DNA of 64,000 nucleotides from CAVZZV01 sp963779845 (lineage in GTDB: Bacteria > Bacteroidota > Bacteroidia > Bacteroidales > GCA-2748055): positions 1 to 64,000 of the forward strand of contig CAVZZV010000006.1 of the NCBI GenBank assembly GCA_963779845.1. The letters run 5' to 3'. Shown piece by piece: positions 1-8,032 of this stretch. Both the position numbers and the translations under genes were made by a program. The notes under the pieces were generated by a model. It made no database searches. It was not told the DNA's origin and saw only the letters and a list, made by a program, of their open reading frames with translations. Position 1 is the stretch's first letter, and each line of letters begins with the position of its first letter.

Positions 1-128
1 AACGTTTCGCAAGTAAGCCCAGTGCCGGCATTTTTGCGATTTATTTTCGGTTTTAGGTTAAAGCTAATTTAAGAAATATTTTTCGGATTGAGATGGGCCA
101 GGCATTGGGTTTACTTGCTGTTAGGCGG
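1..128 (-). repeat. attC-like integron recombination site, cut by the window edge
   Basis: Two imperfect inverted arms lie at 9-29 and 97-119. Both carry GCAAGTAA, CCCA, TGCC and GGC in the same order once one arm is reverse-complemented, and they are separated by a loop of about 67 bases. The outer end at 120-126 is GTTAGGC, which fits the attC R' consensus GTTRRRY. The other end begins with AAC at base 1, so its last bases lie outside the window. Overall length, arm layout and end boxes match an integron attC site. It lies downstream of the decayed minus-strand gene at 142-703, where a cassette's attC belongs. No integrase gene is visible. Confidence 0.55.
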
Positions 129-141
129 CGTTTTCAATATT

Positions 142-703
142 TTACCGAGGATACTGAGTAATGTTTTCAAATGGTTTGACATATGGGTTTTGAGTACCAA
201 ATCCGAAAGTATTTGTAAAGGTTGATTCTAGACCATCTATCCTTAATGTAATTTTACCCATGGCCCATCATAATCCATTAATTGTGTTTCAGGTGTTTTA
301 TATAAATCAATCGCTGAATCAATTACAAAAAACCCCTTTGCTAAAAGATAGATGTCAAATAACTGAATATTTGTTAGCTCTTTGGATAAAGTATCAATTG
401 GCACCCTCCTTATAGGATTGAATTAATTATTTTCTTGTGTAAATTGGGGGAATTGCGTAAATATATAATATCTTATGTAAACCTCTACAATCAATTTCGA
501 ATTCCTTTTTAAATTGCAGAACTTCAATGCAGTCATTAATGATGTACTTATGATTGAATTTATTATCTCTGTTTAAATGATTTACATCGATAATTAGCTC
601 ATAATATATTTTTTAAATGAGTTTTTGAAGTATCTATTTCCTGACCGTAAGTATTAAAACAAATCATCAGTAGAAATACTGGTAATATCTTGAGGAAGTT
701 CAT
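142..703 (-). pseudogene. Decayed cassette gene for a small secreted protein
   Basis: The minus strand opens at 703 with an ATG and a clear signal peptide (MNFLKILPVFLLMICF, then NTYGQEID), typical of an exported Bacteroidota protein. This frame stops at 599. The sense then continues in a second frame (YELIIDVNHLNRDNK...) to a stop at 427, in a third (VPIDTLSKELTNIQLFDIY...), and in a fourth that ends QYPR followed by a stop at 142. At least three frame changes are therefore needed to read it through. I do not recognise the family. The gene sits between two attC-like elements, as a cassette gene would. It is either a true pseudogene or a poorly sequenced stretch. Confidence 0.5.
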
Positions 704-733
704 TATACATTGGTTTTGGTTTCTTGGAATCTC

Positions 734-771
734 CCCTAACGTTTGTATATCTGCATGTTATATCTGCATGT
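734..771. repeat. attC-like half-site followed by a 13-bp tandem repeat
   Basis: CCCTAACGTTTG at 734-745 repeats the AACGTTT end seen at base 1, and read on the minus strand it gives GTTAGGG, close to the attC consensus. It is followed directly by two perfect copies of TATATCTGCATGT at 746-758 and 759-771. I found no matching inverted arm further right, so this is only half of a site, or a degenerate one. It marks the likely upstream border of the cassette at 142-703. Confidence 0.4.
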
Positions 772-969
772 TTCATTACTTATATATTTCCCTTATTCAA
801 TCAAAGATAAATATATATGTCCTATTCTTCCGGTATTGTGTAGGTATATTAGGGGCAGCTAAGCAATAATCTTAGAATAATTTACCAAATATATAGAAAT
901 AAATGAAAATACAATCCTCTCCCAATCCTGGAGGGGTTGGTTAGATAAACCGGTAATTTATTTTAAATC

Positions 970-1332
970 TCAATTATGGCATTGGTGGGAGCCATCATGG
1001 TTACAATAATTGGCATTCAGGGTAAGTTTATCGGCAATAAAATCCTTCACCAGCTCCTTGGCTGGTTTGGTGGGAGCTCCTGCAAAGACATTGATCTTTT
1101 GTTGATTGAACAAATCAATCGCTTTCTGCCCTATACCCCCTCCTATTACATCGGTTACGCCTAACCCCGAAACCCATCTCGGATAGGTGCCCGGCAGGTG
1201 TTCTGGCGGCGTTAACTCTTTGATATCGGTTATGACACTATCCACCACTTCAACTATGGCAAATTGTTGACAATGCCCAAAATGGGCACATAAGATTCCG
1301 TTTTCTAAGGGTATTGCAATACGTTTATCCAT
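970..1332 (-). CDS. NifX/NifB-family (dinitrogenase iron-molybdenum cofactor family) protein
   Basis: This 120-residue protein has the fold signature of the Fe-Mo cofactor-binding family (NifX, NafY, C-terminal NifB, orange protein). It starts MDKRIAIPLENGILCAHFGHCQQFAIVE, which carries the family's near-N-terminal motif. A glycine-rich segment, DVIGGGIGQKAIDLF, follows in the middle, then FAGAPTKPAKELVKDF. The C-terminal tail is rich in His, Cys and Asn (NYCNHDGSHQCHN), which suggests metal binding. It is the last of three same-strand genes after a DUF134 regulator and a second NifX-like protein. No nitrogenase genes are present, so a general iron-sulfur or molybdenum-copper cluster role is more likely than nitrogen fixation. 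The exact cofactor is unknown. Confidence 0.85.
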   Translation of the reverse strand: MDKRIAIPLENGILCAHFGHCQQFAIVEVVDSVITDIKELTPPEHLPGTYPRWVSGLGVTDVIGGGIGQKAIDLFNQQKINVFAGAPTKPAKELVKDFIADKLTLNANYCNHDGSHQCHN

Positions 1333-1476
1333 TTTTATTAAGCATATGTTCGATACAAATATAATGTACTTTTTGGTAACCCCGCTCGTTTTTTATTCTT
1401 TTGTTCAAAAAAAGGAATGGATTAAACGTGGGGGGCAATTTGCCAGTAGTCAAAATCACCGGGGGCCAATAACCCC

Positions 1477-1803
1477 CTATTTTCTTTTCGGATTGAGCAT
1501 TTTTATGATCTCCGAAATGGTCTTTTCGGGCCCCTTCAAGAGAATAAGTTGAATTTGCAAACTATCGGTAATGGCTTTTACCTTCGCTCCGAATTCTCCT
1601 GAAATAATTTTACCTGCCCCCTTCGAGGATATCAGTTCAACCAATGCAGGCCCAGCCCCTTCAATATTTTCCTGAAAAGGATTAGGAATATACTCAGTAC
1701 CCGATGTCTCTGTATCGTAAACAACAAGATAGGAACATCGGCCAAAACGGCTGTCCAGTTTTGATTCGGGGCTATTTCCGGTTGATGTTATGGCTATCTT
1801 CAT
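1477..1803 (-). CDS. NifX/NifB-family (dinitrogenase iron-molybdenum cofactor family) protein
   Basis: A 108-residue single-domain member of the same cofactor-binding family as its neighbour. It has the N-terminal pattern MKIAITSTGNSPESKLDSRFGRCSYLVVYD, in which FGRC corresponds to the usual FGR/FGH segment, and a central GAGKIISGEFG. It lacks the His/Cys-rich tail of the gene downstream, so the two paralogues may differ in metal handling. It lies 116 bases downstream of the DUF134 gene and 144 bases upstream of the second NifX-like gene, all on the minus strand, consistent with one transcript. The biochemical role is not known from sequence. Confidence 0.85.
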   Translation of the reverse strand: MKIAITSTGNSPESKLDSRFGRCSYLVVYDTETSGTEYIPNPFQENIEGAGPALVELISSKGAGKIISGEFGAKVKAITDSLQIQLILLKGPEKTISEIIKMLNPKRK

Positions 1804-1919
1804 AGTATTGTTATTTTATTATTTCTAAGTTAAGGAGTAGATCGATTCTTATCCAGGCCAATGGGAATAATTAGGGAATGGTATTTTTCTTTCCCCGCGC
1901 CGGGCTTTTGGTCGATTCC

Positions 1920-2369
1920 TCATTGGGGGGGAGAGAAAGATCTTCGGTGGGACCTAGGTGGAAAATTGTGGTTGTAATGTTCAATATCAGAGGAACCACA
2001 AAGCGTGCAATTTTTGATCTCCTCTTCTTTGGCCGGATGGTTAAACCAACATCCACAGTGATTGCAACTGTACCAATCACTGTCGAAATATACTTTGCCT
2101 CCCTCAAACACAATGGTTTTTCCCTCTACAAATGCCCTCGCCACTTTACGCCTAGCGCTCTCATAAATTCGGGTATAGGTTGGCCTGGATATACCCATTT
2201 TCCGGGAAGCCTCCAGGTGTCCGTTTAGTTCATAATCACTTAATCGAATGGCTTCATACTCTTCATAATTTATAACTACCGGATTTTTTTCTTCGGGTAA
2301 TCCCATGGGGCTGAATCCCTTAAAATGAGGGGGATTATTCATTTTTCTGATTCTCTTGGGTCTGGGCAT
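1920..2369 (-). CDS. DUF134 family DNA-binding protein
   Basis: This 149-residue protein begins MPRPKRIRKMNNPPHFKGF, the typical DUF134 (UPF0251) start. A helix-turn-helix follows around residues 50-85 (HLEASRKMGISRPTYTRIYESARRKV). After it comes a metal-binding region with CNHCGCW near residue 102 and CTLCGS near residue 121, likely one zinc or iron site. The tail is rich in His, Arg and Ser. DUF134 proteins are commonly found beside NifX-like genes and are presumed to be their regulators; here two such genes follow directly. A near-palindrome 32 bases upstream of the start (2401-2414) could be its own operator. The regulatory role is inferred. Confidence 0.88.
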   Translation of the reverse strand: MPRPKRIRKMNNPPHFKGFSPMGLPEEKNPVVINYEEYEAIRLSDYELNGHLEASRKMGISRPTYTRIYESARRKVARAFVEGKTIVFEGGKVYFDSDWYSCNHCGCWFNHPAKEEEIKNCTLCGSSDIEHYNHNFPPRSHRRSFSPPQ

Positions 2370-2400
2370 GGGGTATTTTCTTAGTTTGATATAAATATAA

Positions 2401-2414
2401 TGAACAAATGCTCA
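2401..2414. promoter_or_regulatory. Candidate operator of the DUF134 regulator
   Basis: TGAACAAATGCTCA is an imperfect inverted repeat (TGAaCA / TGcTCA, five of six positions paired). It lies just upstream of the DUF134 start at 2369, in an AT-rich promoter-like stretch. Its position suggests autoregulation of the DUF134-NifX operon. This is a single occurrence with no second copy in the window to support it. Confidence 0.35.
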
Positions 2415-2491
2415 TTATATAACTAATTTTCCTTATCTTTATTCCTGAAATAAAACCTTTGAAAAATAAGCATAAATAAAACTTCATCCAA

Positions 2492-2710
2492 ATGAACCAA
2501 TCTTTAGCAAAATGTCTTCTTATTGTCCCCTTTTTATTTTTCCTGGTTTGGATCATTATGATCCTGGTGGGCTCTTTTTCAAATATTTTCGGAGCAAATG
2601 ACAATTTCTTCTGTACTATCTATTGTGATTTTGGCTTCGCTCTGCTGTTCTCAACCACTCTATTCGCTTTATACCTGATTATAAATCCGTCTGTTAAGCA
2701 AAACAGGTAG
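2492..2710 (+). CDS. Small membrane protein of unknown function
   Basis: A 72-residue reading frame with two strongly hydrophobic segments, about residues 7-30 (LLIVPFLFFLVWIIMILVG) and 47-66 (FGFALLFSTTLFALYLII), joined by a short loop with two cysteines (NFFCTIYCDFG). The tail is basic. No family is recognised. The frame lies alone, facing away from DUF134. Its composition is that of a real inner-membrane peptide, but short hydrophobic frames also arise by chance in AT-rich DNA, so the call is moderate. Confidence 0.5.
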   Translation: MNQSLAKCLLIVPFLFFLVWIIMILVGSFSNIFGANDNFFCTIYCDFGFALLFSTTLFALYLIINPSVKQNR

Positions 2711-2953
2711 ACCCTCCCGGCTTCCTGCCCAACAGGTTCCCTGCCGTCACAAGGATCCCGCTGCCTCCTGCCTGGATAGTCAGGAGCCCGGGCCCAGGTT
2801 TTGTTTACTCCAATACCCCTCTTTTAAAATGCCTACTTGAACAAAGTAATTAAATGGATGTTTTGTACTTGTCCAGATATTTCTTAAAAATTTTATTGGA
2901 TTAAAGGACCTTTTCATCAATTTCTCGGGGTCGGAAATAAATAAATTAGAAAT
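2711..2953. other. Intergenic region with a GC-rich, CCTGCC-repetitive stretch
   Basis: Bases 2713-2800 are much richer in G+C than their surroundings and contain several copies of TCCTGCC/CCCTGCC. CTCCTG at 2765-2770 pairs with CAGGAG at 2781-2786 around a 10-base loop, with TTTTG following a little later, so a weak terminator for the small gene at 2492-2710 is possible. The rest (2801-2953) is AT-rich and presumably carries the promoter of the E1 gene; no clear consensus is seen. Confidence 0.3.
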
Positions 2954-5371
2954 ATGTATCTTGAAAAAATATCCTTTTTGGAAACGAGGGAAGAAATATC
3001 CGAAACGCTGCTGCACGATTATTATATAGCCTGTTTGAGCCGGGAATTAAGCATCTTGGGTAGAAAGGAGGTTCACGGGGGACGGGCCCATTTTGGAATT
3101 TTCGGCGATGGTAAAGAACTGGCGCAGATTGCCTTTGCAAAAACCTTCCGAAAAGGAGACTGGCGTTCAGGGTATTATCGGGACCAAACTTTTATGCTGG
3201 CGATGGGCCTGCTGAAACCTGAAGAATTTTTCGCCATGATTTATGGGGACATTGATATCGATTTTAACCCTTCGACAGGGGGACGGAATTTCAATAATCA
3301 TTTTAGCTCTTCCAATATAGATGCCGATGGCAAGATCAAAAACCATATGATCCAATATAATTCGGCTTCAGATATTTCACCAACTGCAGGACAAATGCCA
3401 CGATTACTGGGCCTTGCCCAGGCGTCAAAAATAGTAAGGGAAAATCCGGGAATGAAAAAGTACCTGCAGAACAATGTCGATGGAAATGAAGTGGCCTTTG
3501 GGACCATCGGGGATGCCAGTACCTCCGAAGGGATGTTTTTTGAAACCCTGAATGCTGCCGCAGTGATGCAGGTACCTATGGCAGTAATAGTCTACGATGA
3601 TGGCTTTGGAATTAGTGTCCCCACAGAACTGCAAACCACGAAATCCAGTATTTCAAAGGCCCTTCAAGGATTTGAAAACGAAAATGGCAATAACGGGATC
3701 GAAATCTACCGGTGCAAGGGTTGGGATTATGAAAGTTTAGTAGAAACCTTTTTCCGCGGCATCGACCGCTGCCGGAGATCCCAGAACCCGGCAATGTTTC
3801 ACATTCAGGAACTTACCCAGCCTCTCGGGCATTCAACCTCCGGATCCCAGGAGCATTATAAATCGGAAGATCAGCTTGCCTGGGAAAGTGAATTTGATTG
3901 TTTGAAGCAGTTTAAAAAATGGTTACATGAAACAGAAAAGTTAGCATTAGATAAACTTTCCGAAATTGAAGAAAAAGCTGCAAGCACCGCCCGCCATGCC
4001 CGGGATAAGGCCTGGAATCACTATAATGGTAATTTTTCTGCTGAAACGGCTGCCTTAAGCTCCATTATTGGCGAAATCAGCCATAAGTCATTCGAAAAAT
4101 TTGATTTCAGAGAAGAATTAAACCTGCTTAAAACGAAATCATTTCAAACCAGAAGATCTTTTTACAGTTTTGCCAAACGAATCCTCTTTGAGTTGCATGG
4201 ATCTGAACATCTTTTGGAGGAGCGTCGCAAACTTAAGGATTGGGTCCAAGAATTCGGGAAAAAAAACAAGAAATTTTACAATACAAATCTTTACAGGGAA
4301 GGAAAGGATTCCGCTCTTTTTGTCGAAGCTATCAATCCTGTATATTCAAGCGATCCATTACAGTTGAAGGGTTTCCAAATCCTCAACAGGAACTTTGATC
4401 TCCTGTTCGATAAATATCCAAATTTAATCAGTTTCGGTGAGGATGTCGGAAAGCTGGGAGATGTTAATCAGGGTATGAAAGGAATGCAGGCTAAATACGG
4501 AGTTTCCCGGGTTTTTGATACCGGTATTCGGGAGACGACCATCATAGGACAAGGGATAGGATTGGCTATGCGAGGATTTAGGCCCATTGCAGAGATTCAG
4601 TATCTTGACTATTTAATCTATGCTCTGTCAACCCTTAGTGATGATCTCGCCTGTTTGCAGTATCGATCCCAGGGTAAACAAGCCTCCCCTCTTATTATCA
4701 GGACCCGCGGACATCAACTGCAGGGCATTTGGCATGCAGGATCTCCCATTCAACTGATTTTGGGTTCTATGAGAGGAATATATCTTTGTGTCCCCCGAAA
4801 TATGACCCAGGCAGCCGGTTTTTACAACACGCTCCTGGAGGCTAATGATCCGGCACTGGTTATTGAACCTCTTAAAGGATATAATTTAAAAGAACCCCTG
4901 CCCTCAAATATTGGAGAATACAAAATCCCATTGGGAATTCCTGAAATTGTAAATGAAGGAACAGATATAACGCTTGTTACCTATGGCTGGAATGTACATC
5001 ATGCCATGAAAGCTGCTCTTCTCCTGAAAGAGTTAAAGAACATTTCTGTTGAGGTGATTGATATTCAGACTCTGTTGCCTTTCGATATCAACCATACCAT
5101 TCTGGATTCAATAAAAAAAACCAATAAGGTCATTTTTATGGATGAGGACGTCCCGGGTGGTGGCACTGCCTATATGATGCAAAAAGTACTGCAGGAACAG
5201 AAGGCATTCGATTATCTTGAAACAGCTCCCCGTACCCTCTCCGCCATGGAGCACCGGCCTGCCTATGGAATTGACGGGGAATATTTTACGAAACCTAATG
5301 TGGAGTTGATTTTTGAAAATATACATCAAATGATGCATGAGGTGAATGCCAAGGATTTTCCCCCGTTATAA
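2954..5371 (+). CDS. Fused alpha-beta E1 component of a 2-oxoacid dehydrogenase
   Basis: An 805-residue thiamine-diphosphate enzyme that joins the alpha and beta chains of branched-chain/pyruvate-type E1 in one polypeptide. The alpha half (about residues 15-380) contains the cofactor motif GDAS near residue 186 and ends its active-site region with PLGHSTSG. The beta half starts near residue 480 and carries GEDVGKLGDVNQG and DTGIRETTIIGQG. E1 decarboxylates a 2-oxoacid and passes the acyl group to the lipoyl arm of E2. No E2 or E3 lies beside it, so it probably works with subunits encoded elsewhere; in Bacteroidota this architecture is usually annotated as branched-chain 2-oxoacid dehydrogenase. 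Substrate specificity cannot be read here. It converges on the carbonic anhydrase gene. Confidence 0.9.
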   Translation: MYLEKISFLETREEISETLLHDYYIACLSRELSILGRKEVHGGRAHFGIFGDGKELAQIAFAKTFRKGDWRSGYYRDQTFMLAMGLLKPEEFFAMIYGDIDIDFNPSTGGRNFNNHFSSSNIDADGKIKNHMIQYNSASDISPTAGQMPRLLGLAQASKIVRENPGMKKYLQNNVDGNEVAFGTIGDASTSEGMFFETLNAAAVMQVPMAVIVYDDGFGISVPTELQTTKSSISKALQGFENENGNNGIEIYRCKGWDYESLVETFFRGIDRCRRSQNPAMFHIQELTQPLGHSTSGSQEHYKSEDQLAWESEFDCLKQFKKWLHETEKLALDKLSEIEEKAASTARHARDKAWNHYNGNFSAETAALSSIIGEISHKSFEKFDFREELNLLKTKSFQTRRSFYSFAKRILFELHGSEHLLEERRKLKDWVQEFGKKNKKFYNTNLYREGKDSALFVEAINPVYSSDPLQLKGFQILNRNFDLLFDKYPNLISFGEDVGKLGDVNQGMKGMQAKYGVSRVFDTGIRETTIIGQGIGLAMRGFRPIAEIQYLDYLIYALSTLSDDLACLQYRSQGKQASPLIIRTRGHQLQGIWHAGSPIQLILGSMRGIYLCVPRNMTQAAGFYNTLLEANDPALVIEPLKGYNLKEPLPSNIGEYKIPLGIPEIVNEGTDITLVTYGWNVHHAMKAALLLKELKNISVEVIDIQTLLPFDINHTILDSIKKTNKVIFMDEDVPGGGTAYMMQKVLQEQKAFDYLETAPRTLSAMEHRPAYGIDGEYFTKPNVELIFENIHQMMHEVNAKDFPPL

Positions 5372-5382
5372 TTAATAACCGG

Positions 5383-6033
5383 TCATTCTTTATCGCCGCT
5401 CAGATTATAAATCTCCTGGATTCCTTTTAGCATATCCCCGAAGTTAAGATTAAGGTCTATTAAGTTCCCTGTATGGATGTCAAATACCCATCCATGGACC
5501 AGCGGAAAGGCATGGGCAAGGAATGATTTTTGAACAACCGCCGTTTTGACCACATTAAGGCATTGTTCCTCAACATTTAATTCAATCAGCCGGTTATATC
5601 GGGAATGCGGGTCTTCGATCGCATTGAGTTCTGTTTTGTGAAGCCGATATACATCCCGGATGTTTCGCAGCCATGGATTGATAATACCCAGATCCTTAGG
5701 CTGCATAGCCGCTTTTACTCCGCCGCATTCATAATGCCCGCAAACAACAATGTGTTTTACCTTCAGGAAAGATACCGCATAATTGATCACGCTCATCACA
5801 TTAAGATCGGTATTATTGATCAGGTTGGCAATGTTCCTGTGCACAAATACCTCTCCCGGCCTTACCCCCATCAACTCTTCGGCGGTTACACGGCTGTCAC
5901 TGCACCCGATGTAAAGGAAGTCGGGATCTTGTCCGAGGCTCAGTTTGTGAAAAAATGCCGGATCTTCTGTTTTTTTGGATACAACCCATTTCCGGTTTTT
6001 TTCGAATATTTCCTCATAGGTAGTCATGTACAC
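5383..6033 (-). CDS. can: Beta-class carbonic anhydrase
   Basis: A 216-residue enzyme that interconverts CO2 and bicarbonate. The zinc site is complete: Cys44, Asp46 and Arg48 in CSDSRV, then His100 and Cys103 in HYECGG. The motif GEVFVHRNIAN and the spacing match E. coli Can-type beta anhydrases, and the length is normal for the class. It is cytoplasmic, with no signal peptide. It is transcribed alone, tail to tail with the E1 gene and only 11 bases away, with no obvious hairpin terminator between them. Confidence 0.95.
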   Translation of the reverse strand: MYMTTYEEIFEKNRKWVVSKKTEDPAFFHKLSLGQDPDFLYIGCSDSRVTAEELMGVRPGEVFVHRNIANLINNTDLNVMSVINYAVSFLKVKHIVVCGHYECGGVKAAMQPKDLGIINPWLRNIRDVYRLHKTELNAIEDPHSRYNRLIELNVEEQCLNVVKTAVVQKSFLAHAFPLVHGWVFDIHTGNLIDLNLNFGDMLKGIQEIYNLSGDKE

Positions 6034-6174
6034 TTGTTTTAATAGAGGTAAGGGATAAAACTTTTCCTTTTCCTGCGATACTGATTTTTTTGGGAGTTAC
6101 TTTTTGACTTCTGACCCTATAAATCCATCTGTACCGGAATTTAACGGGTTAAAGATAGATTTATATTATACAAC

Positions 6175-6744
6175 TTACAACCTTAAAGAACCCCGGAATC
6201 CCCGGGCGGCGTAGTATGATTCCGCTCCATTGTGATAAACAAAAACAACTCCATATCGGTGATCACAAAAGAGGGCACCGCCGCGTTCTCTTATATCGGG
6301 CGGGGTTTTCACCCAACTCGAGCTCTTTAAATCGAAATCTCCCCGCTGCTGCAACTCCCTGTATTCGACTTCTGTTAAAATCTGAATTCCCATAGAGTCA
6401 GCCAAATCCATTGCACTGTTTTTTGGTTTGTGCTCCTTCCTGGATTCAAGAGCTGCCCGGTCGTAACAAAGGCTTCTTCGGCCCGGAGGGCTTTCCGGCG
6501 AACAATCGTAAAAAATGCACTCGCCTGTTTCTCCATCCAATCCTACTACATCGGGTTCCCCCCCCGTTATTTCCATCTCATGGAGGGACCAAAGTTTTTC
6601 TTTGTTCACATCGAGCCTTGATTGCACCTGAGCCCATTCCATTCCCTCATGGTGACCGGGATGGAGTTCAAAACGGGTTTTCAGGGTACTGAGGAGATCC
6701 TGGTGTTGTGCCGTAGTTAACTCCCTTTTATACTCCTTTGTCAT
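6175..6744 (-). CDS. DUF4256 domain-containing protein
   Basis: A 189-residue cytosolic protein that matches DUF4256 over its whole length. Recognisable features are HPGHHEGMEW, the acidic GGEPDVVGLD, IFYDCSPESP and the C-terminal FVYHNGAESYYAARGFRG. The function of the family is unknown. The gene lies 12 bases after the VOC-family gene on the same strand, so the two are probably co-transcribed. A 141-base gap with no recognisable feature separates it from the carbonic anhydrase gene. Confidence 0.88.
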   Translation of the reverse strand: MTKEYKRELTTAQHQDLLSTLKTRFELHPGHHEGMEWAQVQSRLDVNKEKLWSLHEMEITGGEPDVVGLDGETGECIFYDCSPESPPGRRSLCYDRAALESRKEHKPKNSAMDLADSMGIQILTEVEYRELQQRGDFDLKSSSWVKTPPDIRERGGALFCDHRYGVVFVYHNGAESYYAARGFRGSLRL

Positions 6745-6756
6745 AACCCATGCATT

Positions 6757-7191
6757 CTATTCGCTTTCACCCTCTGGGTGAAAATTTACCATCCATCGGA
6801 TGCCAAACCTGTCCGTAAAACTTCCAAAATAATCGCCCCAAAACTGGTCCTCTATGGGCATTTCAATTTCGCCCCCCTCCGAGAGTCCATTGAAAAGCCT
6901 GTCTGCCTCTTCCTTACTATCGGGTTGAAGTGAAATATAGATGTTGTTGCCCTTTTTCAGTGCAGGGCTTCCCATTGAAGGGGCAATGTCGGAGCCCATC
7001 AGGATGGTCCCATCTCCAACCGGAAGCGCAATATGCATCACCCGGTTTTGCTCCTCCTCTGGAAGTTTATCCCCCCCGGGAGCCTCCTTCATTTTCATGT
7101 TTCCGAGAATTTCCCCGCCAAAAACCGATTGGTAAAAATGGAACGCTTCTTCGGCCTGGCCATCGAAGTTCAGATAAGGATTTACTTTCAT
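6757..7191 (-). CDS. VOC-family protein, PhnB-like
   Basis: A 144-residue glyoxalase/bleomycin-resistance fold protein of the PhnB/YjdN type. It has the family start MKVNPYLNFDGQAEEAFHFYQSVFGG, a middle MHIALPVGDGTILMGSD, and the end DQFWGDYFGSFTDRFGIRWMVNF. Members are often of unknown substrate, with a vicinal-oxygen-chelate metal site. It is the first gene of a probable two-gene unit with the DUF4256 gene. The start is set by MKVNPYL, standard for the family. The intergenic stretch upstream (7192-7353) is AT-rich, with a run of A/T palindromes and no clear promoter. Confidence 0.9.
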   Translation of the reverse strand: MKVNPYLNFDGQAEEAFHFYQSVFGGEILGNMKMKEAPGGDKLPEEEQNRVMHIALPVGDGTILMGSDIAPSMGSPALKKGNNIYISLQPDSKEEADRLFNGLSEGGEIEMPIEDQFWGDYFGSFTDRFGIRWMVNFHPEGESE

Positions 7192-7353
7192 GGTTAAAAA
7201 ATTTAAATTTTTAAAATTTTTGAAGGTTTACACGCATTAATGATATACCTTGCCCCATAAATTAAGACCGGATTGTCTTAAAACAAAAATTGAAGGCTGA
7301 AAGTTTTACCTTATACTGTATAGTGAAATAATTACTCTCAGAAATCTATCCAT

Positions 7354-7947
7354 ATGGAGATAAATCCCTCTGTTTATGCTTTTTTTATCGATCCCCTTCT
7401 GGCCTCTTCCTTTACCCGGATTAGCCATTTAATTCCTGAAGGAAGTACAGTACTGGACATTGCTTGCGGTACAGGTGCCCTGGTAGAGCAGCTGGCTGCC
7501 AAATGTGAAAATGCTACGGGGATAGATATAGATCTACAGATGATCCGCTATGCAAAGAACAGGCAGCAATCAAAAAATACCACCTTCCATTTATCGGATG
7601 CCCGAAAGCTGGATCTATTCTCCGATAAGCAATTTGATTTTGTGATTATGTCCTTGGCATGGCACCAGTTCAGGCCTGAGGAGCGGCAGATTATTTTGAA
7701 TGAGGCAAAAAGAGTGGGAAAGAATATTATCATTTCCGATTATGCCTGCCCAGGCCCGAAAGGGGTTAAAAAGATCCTCGTTAAAACAGCCGAAAGAATG
7801 GCCGGAAGGGAACATTACAGGAATTTTCGTTCCTATATGAACGAGGGCGGGTTAGTCCGGCTTCCTGAAAATTATAATGCAAAGCCCGGTATTTTGGAAA
7901 CTAGCCATTCCGGGATATTCGCGCTCATGAAGATTGAAGGGGTGTAA
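7354..7947 (+). CDS. Class I SAM-dependent methyltransferase
   Basis: A 197-residue Rossmann-fold methyltransferase. Motif I is VLDIACGTGALVEQL (about residues 33-47), followed by the acidic ribose-binding TGIDIDLQMI and motif IV FDFVIMSLAWHQF. The C-terminal part (YRNFRSYMNEGGL) resembles small ubiquinone/menaquinone-biosynthesis-like or metabolite methyltransferases of unknown substrate. It is a single gene, convergent with the L,D-transpeptidase gene downstream. The substrate cannot be predicted from sequence. Confidence 0.85.
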   Translation: MEINPSVYAFFIDPLLASSFTRISHLIPEGSTVLDIACGTGALVEQLAAKCENATGIDIDLQMIRYAKNRQQSKNTTFHLSDARKLDLFSDKQFDFVIMSLAWHQFRPEERQIILNEAKRVGKNIIISDYACPGPKGVKKILVKTAERMAGREHYRNFRSYMNEGGLVRLPENYNAKPGILETSHSGIFALMKIEGV

Positions 7948-8032
7948 ACTTCCCGTTGTTGACTTTGTAGAGTCAGAAAATCTTTTGCCAATAAAAATAA
8001 GGACCAAAAATGGAGGGTTCGAATCCTACAAT

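Noticed and set aside
1346..1552. 68-residue plus-strand frame MFDTNIMYFLV...
   Set aside because: It runs antisense across the intergenic gap and into the end of the NifX-like gene, with no family pattern or promoter.
1878..2228. 116-residue plus-strand frame
   Set aside because: It lies antisense inside the DUF134 gene, whose product is a clear family match.
2765..2786. CTCCTG/CAGGAG hairpin as a firm terminator
   Set aside because: The stem is only six bases and no T-run follows directly, so it is mentioned only as a possibility.
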